Source: Candidatus Pseudoruminococcus merdavium (GTDB taxonomy: Bacteria; Bacillota; Clostridia; Oscillospirales; Ruminococcaceae). From it: a stretch of DNA of 64,000 nt. The position numbers and the translations under genes are program-made. Location of the stretch: NCBI GenBank assembly GCA_904419745.1, contig CAJFSS010000006.1, positions 62,001 to 126,000 of the forward strand. Reading direction: 5' to 3'. Each line of letters starts with the position of its first letter. The first letter of the stretch is position 1. Under the pieces are notes generated by a model. That model was not told the origin of the DNA, did no database searches, and saw only the letters and a list, made by a program, of their open reading frames with translations. Positions 1-9,599 of the stretch are shown here, one piece after another.

Positions 1-236
1 TTTCTGGCCTCTTTTTCGCGCTTTGCCTGCTCAAAACGGTATTTCCCATAATCCATAATGCGGCAGACAGGCGGAACCGCCTGGGGCGCGATTTTTACCA
101 GATCCAGATTTTTGTCCATTGCGATCTTAAAAGCCTCTTTGGAGGAGAGAATGCCGAGCTGGCTTCCGTCCGCATCAATCACTCTTACCTCTTTGTCCCG
201 GATCTCTTCATTGATCTGCAGTTCCTTTTTGCTAAT
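1..236 (-). CDS. infC: Translation initiation factor IF-3, N-terminal part (cut by window edge)
   Basis: IF-3 binds the 30S subunit and enforces correct start-codon selection. The visible 78 residues read (I/M)[19 protein letters not shown] and continue through [25 protein letters not shown] and [10 protein letters not shown], the classical IF-3 N-domain and the start of the linker. The only start with a good ribosome-binding site (GGAGGT at 244-250) is an ATT codon at 234-236. AUU is the well-known infC start through which IF-3 represses its own translation. No ATG or GTG fits. The gene is preceded by an attenuated leader and its own promoter. Confidence 0.95.
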   Translation of the reverse strand, partial: MSKKELQINEEIRDKEVRVIDADGSQLGILSSKEAFKIAMDKNLDLVKIAPQAVPPVCRIMDYGKYRFEQAKREKEAR

Positions 237-261
237 GGTAAAGCACCTCCGTTACCCTTCT

Positions 262-305
262 CATTTTTTGAAAAACAGAAGGCGTGAGTAAATTTTACTC
301 ACGCC
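262..305 (-). terminator. Attenuator hairpin in infC leader
   Basis: Perfect inverted repeat 281-305 (GGCGTGAGTAAA/TTTACTCACGCC), followed on the minus strand by a U-rich run (TTCTGTTTTTC). It lies just upstream of the infC ribosome-binding site, the position of the L20/infC leader attenuator in Firmicutes. Around 120 nt of further leader (306-430) could form the alternative structure. Regulation by L20 or by transcript-level antitermination is inferred. Confidence 0.75.
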
Positions 306-433
306 TGCAACACAAACTTTGACGGACGAATGGCAAAAAGCCCTTCGCACCGGACAGATGTATTGACCATGCATCCATTGTTCGCATGCAGGTGAGTATC
401 GGCAGAGCCGACCTACTTTGTTTTTCCTGAATT

Positions 434-462
434 AGGATATCACAGATTCCAGGGTCTGTCAA
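434..462 (-). promoter_or_regulatory. Promoter of infC leader
   Basis: Minus-strand TTGACA (462-457), 17-bp spacer, TATCCT (439-434). The predicted start near 427 gives a leader of about 190 nt before the infC AUU codon. Apart from this leader and the attenuator, the stretch 237-556 holds no gene. Confidence 0.7.
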
Positions 463-556
463 CACCCAATTTTCAAACGGAGAAATTCTCCGTTTCTTCC
501 ATATATACGGAAACCGAAAAAGACGCAGCCCCTGATTTTTGAGCCATATATACGCC

Positions 557-3500
557 CTATGACAAGGACAGTTCTTCACCCCTGGGAATGGAATAAAGGA
601 CGCACTCTTTGACCGGTTTGCCCGTCATTTTTTCCATGGCTTTGCGGTAAATGAGCAATTGGCGCCCATACCGCTCGGACAATTCCTGCATACAGCGAAC
701 CCTGTCCGTTTTGTAATCGACAATGACAAGTTCCCCGTCTTCCTCAAACACAAAGTCGCAGACGCCCTGGACGACGACCTCCCGTCCCGTGTCTTCCGTA
801 TTTCCCGTACACAGTCCATAATCAAGCGAGACCAGGAAACGGCGCTCCCTCCAGCTTTTTCCGCTTGCTCTCATACGGTGGTACAGCTCCGTTTTAAAAA
901 AGCGGGAGAGCATGTTCGGCTGCAGGATTTCCGCTTCCTGCGGGGTGAAAAAGCGCTGGGCAACCAGTCGGTTCATCTCCGCCTGGATATCCTGTTCCGC
1001 GGCGTCAAAATCCATAAACTGTAAAAACTGGTGCATCACCGTCCCCCGCTGGGCCGGCGTCAGCGCCTGGCCGGTTTCAAACCGGGGACGGGCGGTAAAG
1101 GCATACTGCTCCCTTGTCCGCTGCTCCGCCACTTCGGAAACCGCAACCTTGCTGGGCGTTTTCGTCTCCCTCTCATAGGGATAGCGGTACTGCGCCCGCG
1201 CGCGGATTTCCTCCACCAGGGACGAATCCGTGGGAGATGACGGGATTGGTTGTTCTACGGCGGCCTCCTCTCCCTGCGCCCCATCCGGATAGGAGAGGAC
1301 AACCCTGAGAGAACCCTCCGCGCGGGCAAGGGGAACCGGAACCCCGGCGAGTTTGCGCAGTTCCCCTCCGCCCGGATGGCGCAGGGCCGCGCTCAAAACC
1401 CAGTCCCCATAACCGGAGGCGCTGCGCACCGCCATAGCGGGGAGTTTCTCCGTATCCGGCAATCCGGAAGCCAGTTTTTCCAGCTTTTTGCGCATATCCG
1501 GCGAAGTAACCACCAGATGCAACGCCTCCTTTGCCCGGGTCATCGCCACATAGAGCACTCTCATTTCCTCAGAAAGCATGCTGTTTTCCAACTCCAGCTT
1601 CATGATTTCCTGCTGCAGGGTGGAGAACACATGATCCTGTTCATCGCGGCGTTTGGTCGCAAACCCAAGCTGGCTATGGACCAGTGTCTGCCCATTCAGA
1701 TCCGTCTTATTAAACCGCTTGCCCAGATCCGCCAAAATACAGATTGGAAACTCCAACCCTTTGGATTTGTGGACGCTCATAATCCGCACCGCGTTGTCCA
1801 TTTCGTTCAGGTTTGCCGGGGCGAGATCCGTCCCCTGTTCTTCCAGCCTGGCAAGGAAACGGATAAAATCCGACAACCCGCGGTAACCGGATTCCTCAAA
1901 CCGGGCGGTATAGTCCAACAGCAGGCGGAGGTTGGCGCGGCGTACCTGACCGTTTGGCTGCGCGGCCATCAGGGTGTCAAACAGGGTCTGGGCATAGATC
2001 TCCTCAATCAATTCCCCGGCGCGCATGGTCTGGGCGCGGCTACGGAACGTTTCAAGGAACTCCCATGCCGTTTTACAGCGCGCATCCCCTTCCTGCGCGC
2101 CGGCGCGCAAATTGACACACAGCGGCACATAGCGGTCTCGCAGGCGAAGCTGGGCGAGTTCATCAAAGGAAAAGGAAAACAATTCGCTTGCCAGCACCGC
2201 CATCATGGAAATATCGTCAAACGGGTTGTCCAGCACCTTCAGCAGGGCGAGCATGACGGAAATTTCCCTGCTGTCAAAAAAGCCGTCCGAGGATTCATAG
2301 CGCGCCGGGACATCCATCTCCTCCAGCGCCTTTGCATAGACCTCCGCTTTGCCCTTGACCGAACGCAGCAAAATACAGATATCGCCCGGGCGCACTGGGC
2401 GCAGGGCCCCCCCATCGGTCACTTTCCTGCCGCTGCGCAGGATTTTTTCCACCAGTTCCCTGACATACTGCGCTTCAAATTCGGCGGACGTCTCCTCTTT
2501 GGCGCGTTCTCCCGCATCCAGTGCGTGGAGCGTGACGCAGGGGAAATCCGCCGCGGGATAGGCGGCGCCTGCGATCAGGCTTTCTTCCTCATTGTAGTCG
2601 ATTTCCCCCATTTCCCGGCTCATCAGCTGGGTGAAAAAGAAGTTGACTCCGTCCGTCACCCCGGCGCGGCTGCGGAAGTTTTTGTGCAGCAGGATTTTTG
2701 CCGGGTAGTGTTCCCCGTCATAGAGGGAATATTCCGCATTCTTTTTCAAAAACAGTTCGGGCATGGCCTGCCGGAACCGATAAATGCTCTGCTTGACGTC
2801 CCCGACCATAAAGAGGTTTGCCCCTTCGCGGGAAATCGCCTGAAAAATCGTATCCTGCGCTTCGTTGGTATCCTGGTATTCATCCACCAGGATTTCCTCA
2901 AACCGCGCGGAGAGTTCCCTTGCAAGCGGGGTGCGATGGTAACCGCCCTCCTCCGGGACGGTAAGCAGGCGCAGGGCAAAATGCTCGATATCCGAAAAAT
3001 CCATCAAATTACCCTCTTTTTTGAGCGCGGAAAACCGCTCCGAAAACGCCTGCACCAAATCAAACAGCGTTTTCAGGCGAGGGCGCAGCCAGCGAATATC
3101 CTCCAAATATTCCTCCTCCGTACAGCAGAGCAGGCGTTCTTTCAAATCGGATACCAGGGACTTGACCGTATCCCGCGCGGTTTTTAAGCGGGCTTTTGCC
3201 GCTTCGTCTTCATAGTTTCGCAGCGCGCCGAGCCTTGGGAAAGAGAAACTGTGAACCCTGGTAAACAGCCCCGCATAATCCTGCCGGCGGATATCCGCAA
3301 GCGCCGCGGTGAGGAACTCCAAATCCTGGGAGTAAGCGGAATGGTAAGCTTTGATCAGCCGGTCGTCCGACTCTATCAGAACAAGGGATTCTTCGGTCAG
3401 TTCCCTGGCAAAGGAAATCCGCTCTTTTGCATGCTCAAACAGCCGCTCCCCCCAAATACTGTCCGCCAACGGGATATCTTCATACAGGGATAGTTTTTCT

Positions 3501-4081
3501 TTGAGCCAGCGCTTGGGAAAGGGATGGGAACACAGAAAGTCATAGAGGGTGAGCGCCGTATCGATGAGTTTCGCGTCGTCCCGGAAACCGCTGAACAGTT
3601 CCACCACCTGCTCAAAAGCCGCGCTGTCCTCCCGCTCATAGAATTCCCCGACGACTTCCTCCGCGGCCTGCCGCCGCAAAAGGGAGAGCTCCCCCTCCTC
3701 TGCAATCCGCATATTCGGGGCGATATCCAGCTGTTGGAACTGCTCGCGCACCAGTTTCAGGCAAAAGGCGTGCACCGTACTGATATTCGCTTTGGCAAGC
3801 AGCATCTGCTGCCGCTTCAAATACTGGTCGTTCGGCTGTTCCCTGAGCAGGGCGGACAGGCGTTCGCGCACGCGCTCTTTCATCTCCGCCGCGGCCGCGT
3901 TGGAAAAAGTGACCACCAGCAGTTTGTCCACATCACAGGGATGTTCCCTGTCCAGAATCCGCTCTATCACGCGTTCCACCAGCACGGAGGTTTTCCCGCT
4001 CCCGGCGGCCGCGCTGACAAGGAGCGTGCCGCCCCTTGCATGGATGGCCTGGAGCTGTTCGGCTGTATACTGCCTTGGCAT
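557..4081 (-). CDS. addA: ATP-dependent helicase/nuclease subunit A (AddA)
   Basis: Subunit of the AddAB helicase-nuclease that resects double-strand breaks to Chi and loads RecA; the Firmicute counterpart of RecBCD. About 1174 aa, normal for AddA. It shows a UvrD-type Walker A (SAAAGSGKTSVLVERV) near residue 25, the DEYQDT Walker B motif near 395, the VGDVKQSIYRFRQA helicase motif, RIMSVHKSKGLEFP, and a C-terminal PD-(D/E)XK nuclease with VDYKTDR. ATG at 4081 is chosen over the adjacent GTG because GGAGG lies 7 nt upstream. The addB stop overlaps this start (TGATG), so translation is coupled. Confidence 0.97.
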   Translation of the reverse strand: MPRQYTAEQLQAIHARGGTLLVSAAAGSGKTSVLVERVIERILDREHPCDVDKLLVVTFSNAAAAEMKERVRERLSALLREQPNDQYLKRQQMLLAKANISTVHAFCLKLVREQFQQLDIAPNMRIAEEGELSLLRRQAAEEVVGEFYEREDSAAFEQVVELFSGFRDDAKLIDTALTLYDFLCSHPFPKRWLKEKLSLYEDIPLADSIWGERLFEHAKERISFARELTEESLVLIESDDRLIKAYHSAYSQDLEFLTAALADIRRQDYAGLFTRVHSFSFPRLGALRNYEDEAAKARLKTARDTVKSLVSDLKERLLCCTEEEYLEDIRWLRPRLKTLFDLVQAFSERFSALKKEGNLMDFSDIEHFALRLLTVPEEGGYHRTPLARELSARFEEILVDEYQDTNEAQDTIFQAISREGANLFMVGDVKQSIYRFRQAMPELFLKKNAEYSLYDGEHYPAKILLHKNFRSRAGVTDGVNFFFTQLMSREMGEIDYNEEESLIAGAAYPAADFPCVTLHALDAGERAKEETSAEFEAQYVRELVEKILRSGRKVTDGGALRPVRPGDICILLRSVKGKAEVYAKALEEMDVPARYESSDGFFDSREISVMLALLKVLDNPFDDISMMAVLASELFSFSFDELAQLRLRDRYVPLCVNLRAGAQEGDARCKTAWEFLETFRSRAQTMRAGELIEEIYAQTLFDTLMAAQPNGQVRRANLRLLLDYTARFEESGYRGLSDFIRFLARLEEQGTDLAPANLNEMDNAVRIMSVHKSKGLEFPICILADLGKRFNKTDLNGQTLVHSQLGFATKRRDEQDHVFSTLQQEIMKLELENSMLSEEMRVLYVAMTRAKEALHLVVTSPDMRKKLEKLASGLPDTEKLPAMAVRSASGYGDWVLSAALRHPGGGELRKLAGVPVPLARAEGSLRVVLSYPDGAQGEEAAVEQPIPSSPTDSSLVEEIRARAQYRYPYERETKTPSKVAVSEVAEQRTREQYAFTARPRFETGQALTPAQRGTVMHQFLQFMDFDAAEQDIQAEMNRLVAQRFFTPQEAEILQPNMLSRFFKTELYHRMRASGKSWRERRFLVSLDYGLCTGNTEDTGREVVVQGVCDFVFEEDGELVIVDYKTDRVRCMQELSERYGRQLLIYRKAMEKMTGKPVKECVLYSIPRGEELSLS

Positions 4082-7000
4082 CACGGTTCCTCCTTTGCAT
4101 GGATTTTTTCAAAGACTTCTTTGCGGCTGAGCGCGTCAAGCAGGCGGCGTTCCTGGCTGCCGTCAATCCCGCAGACGCCCCGGTAATCACAGTAAGCGCA
4201 CAGGTCATAGCCGCCCGGCGCCTGCGCGGGGAGGATATCGATCTGCCCTTCCAGCAGTTCCCTTGCCATATCGGAAACCAGTTTTTCCACATGGCGCTTC
4301 AAATCCCCCATCTGTTCAAGCGTCGCCAGGGAGGAAGCCGCGTCCGGCGTGCCGTCCTTTTTCAGTTTGACCGGGATAAACAGCCCCTTGCCGTCCGCCT
4401 CCATTGCGTGGAGCACCTCCGGGTTGTCAAGCACAATCCCGCTCATTTTCAGCTGGGCGTCCGACGCGGCGGCAAGTTCCGCCTCCCCTGCATGGCGGTC
4501 GGCGGATACCGGCTTACTGGAAGCCGGCATATACAGCACGCCCGCCGGGCAAACCGCATCATACCGGCTTCCCCCGTTCTGCCAAAGGGTGAACAGGTAG
4601 AGCAGCATTTGCAGGTTTAATCCATAGTAGACGTCGGAGAGCTGGAACAGCTTATTCCCGGATTTATAGTCGATGACCCGCAGATACGAAGTCCCATGTT
4701 CCCGGTACAAATCCACCCGGTCGATTTTACCAACCACCTGCGCGCTTGTCCCGTCGGCAAAGCGCACTTCCAGCGGAGGGACCCCGCTGTCCGGGGAAAT
4801 TTCCAGTTCAAAGTCGCTTGGGCGGAACAAACTCTGGTCAAACTCCTGCGCCAGGCGTACAATCAGCCGCAGCACCGTGCGTTTCAGGCGGCGGTAGAGG
4901 TAGCGAAACCGTGCGGTTTTTTCCTCCATCCCGCCCATAAACTGTTCCAGGTATTCCTCCAAAATCCGGTCGATTTCCCGTTGAAGCTGTGCTCTGGGGA
5001 TGGAGGAAAGCGGGATATCCCGGTATTTGGAAATGAGCATTTGCAGCGCGTAATGGATGACGGAACCGGTTTCAATCGGGGAGAGTTCCGCGCGCCTGCG
5101 GCGGCGGATCCGCATGCCCTGTTCGCAAAAATAGGCGAATTTGCAGCGGTAGAACTTTTCAATCCTGGTCGGGGAGAGCTTCAGCCGCCTGCCGTACAGC
5201 CGCTTTGCAGATTCGGCGCGGATACTCAGTTTCTGCGGCCTGGGCTTTCCCAGATGGGCGAGCGTGTCCTGATAAGCAGTTCCCTGCAAAAACTCCCGCA
5301 GGGAACTTGTCAACGGGGTATCGTCTTCCATCCGGGAAGCATAGGCTTCCAGCGCCGTCCGCTCATTGTGGACAAAAAACAGGGGCGGGAGCTGCCCGGC
5401 GGAGACAACGGGATTGTGGGGGAACAGCCTGCAAAATTCCGTAAACAGTACGGATGGGAGCAGCGCCCTGCCGGAGACGTCCGCCGCCGGGCAGGTCAGC
5501 ACCATGCGCTCCTGCGCGCTCGCCATCGCCGTATAGGCGTAGTAGGTTTCCTCCAGCATGGGGTTGCGCCCCTCTTCAAACAGGGAAATTCCCACCGCTT
5601 CCAGCGCCGCGGCGTCATCTTCGGTGAACAGGGTATGGCTTTCCTCTTCCAGAGGGAAAAGGCCCTCGTTTGCGCCGATCAGGAACACGGCGCGGCAGTT
5701 GTCCAGGCGGACATGCCCCGCCTCGCCAAGCAAAACCTGATCCAGCGTCTGGGGAATCACACCCATGTCGTATTCGGAAATCACCAGTTGGAACAGGCCG
5801 TAAAACCGTTCCGGCTTCATGGGATTGCCCGTAGTCGCAAAGACAAGCTGATCCAGCACTTCCATCAGGATATCCCAGGTCGCTTCATATTCCCCGGCGC
5901 GTTCCTCCTCCCCCTGCTCTTTGAGGTTCAGCGCCTGTTGTGCCATCCGGGAGGAAACTTCAAAATCCGTCAGCAGCCGGTAGAGCGCCCGGGCAATCCC
6001 CGCCCCGTCCGTTTTGAGGATGGAACGGCGGAAATCCTCGAGCGGAGGGATGATCCGCTCCCGCAGCAGATTCAGGTGGGAAAGGGTCTCCCTGTCCTCA
6101 GGCGTCATCTCCCGCCCAAAGCCCTTCGGATGGCTTTGGAAAGGGACTTTCCACATGGAACCACGTAGGTTCCATCGGAAGGAGTAGTCCTCCAGCAGGG
6201 CAATTTCCTCGGGTTCCATGGCGATCAGCCCCGTTTTCAGCAGGCGCAGGACGTCCTCCCCTGCAAAATTCATACAGGCGATTTTCAGCGCGCTACTGCA
6301 AAACTGAAACAGCGGCTTTGCATCCACCTTGCGGCGCTCATCCAAAAACACCGGGATTCCACGTTTCAAAAACGCCGCGCGCACCATGGGGAAATACCCG
6401 GATGCGCCGCGGGTAATCATGGCAATCTCCCGGTAGCGGTAGCCCTGTTCCCGCACAAGGCGTTCAATTTCCGAGGCAACGTACTCCATCTCCTCATAGG
6501 GGTCTTTGGCGGACGCTGCCCGGACTTCCTCCAATTCTTCCCCGCCGGCCTCCGCGGAAGGGGTAAACATCCCTTCAACCACCTGGCGCATCCCCTCAGT
6601 TTTGGCGCGGTGGAGCTCTTTCAGCACCACCGGAGGGGCGGCCTGCATCCCCGCTTCCCTGGCAAGGGACATAAGGCGCATGAGGGTGCGTTTTCCGGCG
6701 GAGAAAATCCCCATGCCATGCTCATCGTCTTCCGGCTTGTCCACACACAGGGAAAAACCCACTTCGTCCGCCTGTTCAAAAACCCGGCGGATTATCCGAT
6801 ATTCCTGCCCGGTAAAGCCGTCGAACGCATCGAAATAGACCGCCATCCCTTCAAAAAAGGGATGGTCTTTGAGCAGTTCTTCCGCCCGGGTCAAATCGTC
6901 ATCCGGGTCGGCAAACCCGCGTTCCAACAGCGCCTCATACATCCCGTAAATCGTGCCGATTTCCTGCGTTTTTTGCAGCAAAAGTTCATCTTCCAGCGCA

Positions 7001-7422
7001 TCCGCCTGTTCGACCAACTGCTTTGGGGAAATCCCGGCCGTTTTCAGCTGGGAAACCGTCCGGCACAGGCTTTGCGTAAAGGCGGGGCTGTATGCCTGCC
7101 TGGCATAAACTTTCATCTGTTCGCGCATTTGCTCAATGGCCAGATCCATGAGGATATACTTCCCGCCCCCGCTCAGGTAGTTGCCGGCAAGCCCGCCATA
7201 CTCGCGGAAAATGCGGTTGCACAGGCTGGTAAAGCTCAACACCTCCACCCGTTCGAAGGCTTCCTCCCCGAGCCGCCTGCTCAAAGCGCGCTCGCTTTCA
7301 AAGGAAAACTGTTCCGGGACAATCAGGTACGTCCGGATTCCATCCCGCGCCGCTTTCGCCACGCAGTTTCTGATATATTCCGTCTTCCCGGTTCCCGGTT
7401 TCCCCAGAATGGTTCGGAGCAC
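4081..7422 (-). CDS. addB: ATP-dependent helicase/nuclease subunit B (AddB)
   Basis: Partner of AddA; it carries the second nuclease domain and the inactivated helicase that recognises Chi. About 1113 aa. The N-terminus has a Walker A (LGKPGTGKTEYI). The C-terminal nuclease shows VIDYKSGNK, and the iron-sulphur cysteines are present: YRCKFAYFC near 800 and a C-x2-C-x5-C group (CAYCDYRGVC) near the end, as in B. subtilis AddB. The start is GTG at 7422 with GGGAGGGG 8 nt upstream. It is first in the addB-addA operon. Confidence 0.97.
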   Translation of the reverse strand: MLRTILGKPGTGKTEYIRNCVAKAARDGIRTYLIVPEQFSFESERALSRRLGEEAFERVEVLSFTSLCNRIFREYGGLAGNYLSGGGKYILMDLAIEQMREQMKVYARQAYSPAFTQSLCRTVSQLKTAGISPKQLVEQADALEDELLLQKTQEIGTIYGMYEALLERGFADPDDDLTRAEELLKDHPFFEGMAVYFDAFDGFTGQEYRIIRRVFEQADEVGFSLCVDKPEDDEHGMGIFSAGKRTLMRLMSLAREAGMQAAPPVVLKELHRAKTEGMRQVVEGMFTPSAEAGGEELEEVRAASAKDPYEEMEYVASEIERLVREQGYRYREIAMITRGASGYFPMVRAAFLKRGIPVFLDERRKVDAKPLFQFCSSALKIACMNFAGEDVLRLLKTGLIAMEPEEIALLEDYSFRWNLRGSMWKVPFQSHPKGFGREMTPEDRETLSHLNLLRERIIPPLEDFRRSILKTDGAGIARALYRLLTDFEVSSRMAQQALNLKEQGEEERAGEYEATWDILMEVLDQLVFATTGNPMKPERFYGLFQLVISEYDMGVIPQTLDQVLLGEAGHVRLDNCRAVFLIGANEGLFPLEEESHTLFTEDDAAALEAVGISLFEEGRNPMLEETYYAYTAMASAQERMVLTCPAADVSGRALLPSVLFTEFCRLFPHNPVVSAGQLPPLFFVHNERTALEAYASRMEDDTPLTSSLREFLQGTAYQDTLAHLGKPRPQKLSIRAESAKRLYGRRLKLSPTRIEKFYRCKFAYFCEQGMRIRRRRRAELSPIETGSVIHYALQMLISKYRDIPLSSIPRAQLQREIDRILEEYLEQFMGGMEEKTARFRYLYRRLKRTVLRLIVRLAQEFDQSLFRPSDFELEISPDSGVPPLEVRFADGTSAQVVGKIDRVDLYREHGTSYLRVIDYKSGNKLFQLSDVYYGLNLQMLLYLFTLWQNGGSRYDAVCPAGVLYMPASSKPVSADRHAGEAELAAASDAQLKMSGIVLDNPEVLHAMEADGKGLFIPVKLKKDGTPDAASSLATLEQMGDLKRHVEKLVSDMARELLEGQIDILPAQAPGGYDLCAYCDYRGVCGIDGSQERRLLDALSRKEVFEKIHAKEEP

Positions 7423-7540
7423 AGGAATTCCCCTCCCTTCGTCAAATCACTGTTATTTCATACACTCCAGGAAACCCTGCACAGGCACCGGCTGCCATGA
7501 GCAGGCTGTCTCCAACTAAAATTTTATCCATTATGCGCTT

Positions 7541-7569
7541 ATCATACCATAAATCAGGCCCTGTGACAA
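7541..7569 (-). promoter_or_regulatory. Promoter of addB-addA
   Basis: Minus-strand TTGTCA (7569-7564), 17-bp spacer, TATGAT (7546-7541), about 120 nt before the addB GTG. The spacer region forms part of an 8-bp stem (GGCCCTGT/ACAGGGCC, about 7557-7578). No known operator recognised. Confidence 0.55.
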
Positions 7570-7747
7570 AACAGGGCCCTGTCCGCCGCAGAATCTTTCA
7601 TACAAACCGGGGCGCCCCAAATGCGGATTTAGGTTTGCCGCTTTGTCTTTTAAAAATCATGAAATCAAAACAATTCCGGAGCAGATGGAGGATAAAAAAC
7701 ATTTTTCAGGAAATACTGAAAAAAACAGCAGAAAGGATGGTTGCTCC

Positions 7748-7993
7748 ATGCGCGAGAGAGATTTCATGGAAAACCCTTATGACGAAGAAGACGAAATGGA
7801 ATTGTTCGATGAGGAATACCCCGTGTCTTCCAACACTGAATGCACGGGATTGATTCCCTCCGCAGTCCGTGACGAGGCAAAACTGCATTCTTACGGGCAA
7901 ATTTATGACATTCCCCTTGCTAAAGACGAACAGGAATCCTTAAAACATGAAAAAAAGGACAAAAACGCATCCAATTCTTTGAATAAACAGTAG
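7748..7993 (+). CDS. Small acidic protein of unknown function
   Basis: Open frame of 81 aa from ATG 7748, with a GAAAGGA ribosome-binding site about 9 nt upstream; the frame continues further upstream but with no better start. The protein has an acidic N-terminus (NPYDEEDEMELFDEEYP), a central TECTGLIPSA segment, a YGQIYDIPLAKDEQE segment and a lysine-rich tail. The CTGLIP...IYDIP pattern resembles small conserved clostridial proteins of unknown function (from memory). No membrane segment. A terminator-like hairpin follows at 8033-8062, which supports a real transcript. Bases 7570-7747 hold nothing else recognisable. Confidence 0.55.
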   Translation: MRERDFMENPYDEEDEMELFDEEYPVSSNTECTGLIPSAVRDEAKLHSYGQIYDIPLAKDEQESLKHEKKDKNASNSLNKQ

Positions 7994-8032
7994 CCTTGGA
8001 AAACAGGAAAAGCCAGAGAATTTCCGATTGCA

Positions 8033-8066
8033 ATGCCCCTGAGCGAAACCGCCCAGGGGCATTTTC
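8033..8066 (+). terminator. Terminator after the small acidic protein gene
   Basis: Arms ATGCCCCTG (8033-8041) and CAGGGGCAT (8054-8062), then TTTT, 40 nt after the stop of the small plus-strand gene. It may also serve the converging esterase gene. Confidence 0.6.
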
Positions 8067-8110
8067 CTATGTCGCCGCAAAACGCGGTTCAAACGACGCG
8101 GATATTGGTT

Positions 8111-8848
8111 TTACTGGGATTTTCCTGCCGTTTCCTCCCGCTGCAAAACCCACTGGAGCCCCTTTGCCATACGCAAGGGGACGTCCTGAAAATGTCCGCC
8201 TTCGTTCCACTCCATACAAAACTGGGACTTTCCCAAATTCCCGCGGTACTCCTGCTCCATCATCCGCATTACATCCCCCACCCGGGCCATATGGGGATTG
8301 CGCGTCTTTTCTTCCCGGTTTCCCAGGGAAAGGTAGAGACGGGATTCTTCTGACAAGGTATTTTCCTTTACAAACTCCTGCCAGCCCTCATACCACACGG
8401 AGGGGGAACAGGCCGCCGCATAACGGAACACTCCGCTGGTGTAAAGCATCCACAGCGCGCATAGCCCGCCCAGGGAATATCCCAAAAGCCCCCGGTGTTT
8501 CGGGGAATCCTCCCCCGGATACCTGTCCTGTATTTCCGGAATCAGCCGTTGCCGCAAAAAGGACAAAACCTGTCCCGCCTTGCCTGCAAACGCCTCCCCC
8601 CTGCGAAATACGGCCGGAGCGGGCCAGGGCGAATAATCCCGGTTCCAATCCACCGGATCAAAAAAGACCAGCCGAAAGGGGCGGCATGTTTCCAACCGGA
8701 GATATGGTTCCATTTCTTCCAGGCGCCCGGCAAAATCCTCCCCATCCAATACATAAACCGTATCGGCTTTTTGCGCAATCTCACCGGGAGGCAGGTAGAC
8801 ATGGCAGGATTTATCCTCCAACACAAAGCTCTGTATGCTCCCCTTCAA
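8111..8848 (-). CDS. Alpha/beta-hydrolase, esterase D/enterochelin-esterase-like family
   Basis: Cytoplasmic serine hydrolase of the putative esterase family (Fes/IroE/EsD fold); substrate not predictable. The nucleophile elbow GYSLGG is about residue 147, the acid is probably in the RLYLSLGNREE strand region, and the catalytic His is in NEGGHFQDVP near the C-terminus. No signal peptide is present. TTG 8848 is preferred because GGGGGA lies 7 nt upstream; a longer form from TTG 8863 lacks a ribosome-binding site. It stands alone between the small acidic gene and the cupin gene. Confidence 0.8.
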   Translation of the reverse strand: MKGSIQSFVLEDKSCHVYLPPGEIAQKADTVYVLDGEDFAGRLEEMEPYLRLETCRPFRLVFFDPVDWNRDYSPWPAPAVFRRGEAFAGKAGQVLSFLRQRLIPEIQDRYPGEDSPKHRGLLGYSLGGLCALWMLYTSGVFRYAAACSPSVWYEGWQEFVKENTLSEESRLYLSLGNREEKTRNPHMARVGDVMRMMEQEYRGNLGKSQFCMEWNEGGHFQDVPLRMAKGLQWVLQREETAGKSQ

Positions 8849-8899
8849 AGGCGATTCCCCCAATCTGGATAAACAACGCCGCTAATTCTGCGTTTTCCC

Positions 8900-8949
8900 T
8901 TGCTTTTTATACAAACAACAGGAGAAACCCCGGGGTTTCTCCTGTTGTT
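8900..8949 (-). terminator. Terminator of the cupin gene (36-bp perfect palindrome)
   Basis: Two 18-bp arms without spacer, 8914-8931 and 8932-8949 (AACAACAGGAGAAACCCC and its complement), then TTGTAT on the minus strand. It lies 60 nt past the cupin stop. Confidence 0.65.
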
Positions 8950-9008
8950 CCCTGTAATCAAACAGCATGGGACTGTACGGCGGCAAGCCGGTTTTATAAA
9001 AGCTCCGC

Positions 9009-9344
9009 TTAATCTTTGATAATCAGCGCCATAAAGACAAGGTCTTCCTTCCCGGTATTGTCAAGCGCATGTCCGCAGCCATTTGGCGTAAAGGTAACAT
9101 CCCCGGCTTTTACTGGACGGTTGGTTCCATTGTCATTGTACATCCCTTCGCCGGAGAGAATATAATATGTCTCGCTTTCCCCATGGTGCTCATGGTATCC
9201 CAGGGTACATCCCGGTTCAATGGTAACTTCTGCATACAGCCCGCATTTCCCGTTTAATTCCCGTTCGCCCAGAATATGCTTAATGATAACATGGCCTTTT
9301 CCGCCGCACATTTCCTGTACACGTTCGACTTTTAATTCTGCCAC
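9009..9344 (-). CDS. Single-domain cupin protein
   Basis: 111-aa conserved-barrel protein. Motif 1 is visible as GYHEHHGESETYYILSGEG (about residues 48-66), with His/His/Glu metal ligands, and motif 2 as PNGCGHALDN (about 86-96), supplying the last His. Such small cupins bind one divalent metal and act as isomerases, sugar-epimerase-like proteins or sensors, so the substrate is unknown. The start is GTG with AAGGAG 9 nt upstream. Monocistronic, with a near-consensus promoter and its own terminator. Confidence 0.85.
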   Translation of the reverse strand: MAELKVERVQEMCGGKGHVIIKHILGERELNGKCGLYAEVTIEPGCTLGYHEHHGESETYYILSGEGMYNDNGTNRPVKAGDVTFTPNGCGHALDNTGKEDLVFMALIIKD

Positions 9345-9512
9345 AAGGCATCGCTCCTTTTTCTTTCTTCCAAACTACAACCCGATTTTATCACAAGGGC
9401 CCGCAGTTGTAAATATTCCTCCTTTTCAGGCACAGAAAAGCTCCCCCGCGCGGTAAACGCAGAGGAGGAAAAGATGATTGAGGACATGAAATCAAAAGAA
9501 TCCTCGCCCATT

Positions 9513-9541
9513 ATTATACAAAAGAGCCCCGTAAAATTCAA
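9513..9541 (-). promoter_or_regulatory. Promoter of the cupin gene
   Basis: Minus-strand TTGAAT (9541-9536), 17-bp spacer, consensus TATAAT (9518-9513). Predicted leader of about 160 nt. Confidence 0.7.
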
Positions 9542-9599
9542 TAGTTTTTTATGAAATAGTCGTCTGATTCTGTACAACAATGGAAAGATATTTTCTTTT

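Noticed and set aside
295-579. 94-codon minus-strand frame before infC
   Set aside because: It runs through the infC promoter, leader and attenuator and into the end of addA; these explain the sequence better.
1250-3187. 645-codon open frame on the plus strand
   Set aside because: It is antisense to addA, lacks a ribosome-binding site and shows no domain; it results from the codon bias of addA.
8914-8949. Perfect palindrome considered as an insertion-sequence end
   Set aside because: It lies at the 3' end of the cupin gene with a T-run after it and there is no transposase or target duplication; a terminator is the simplest reading.
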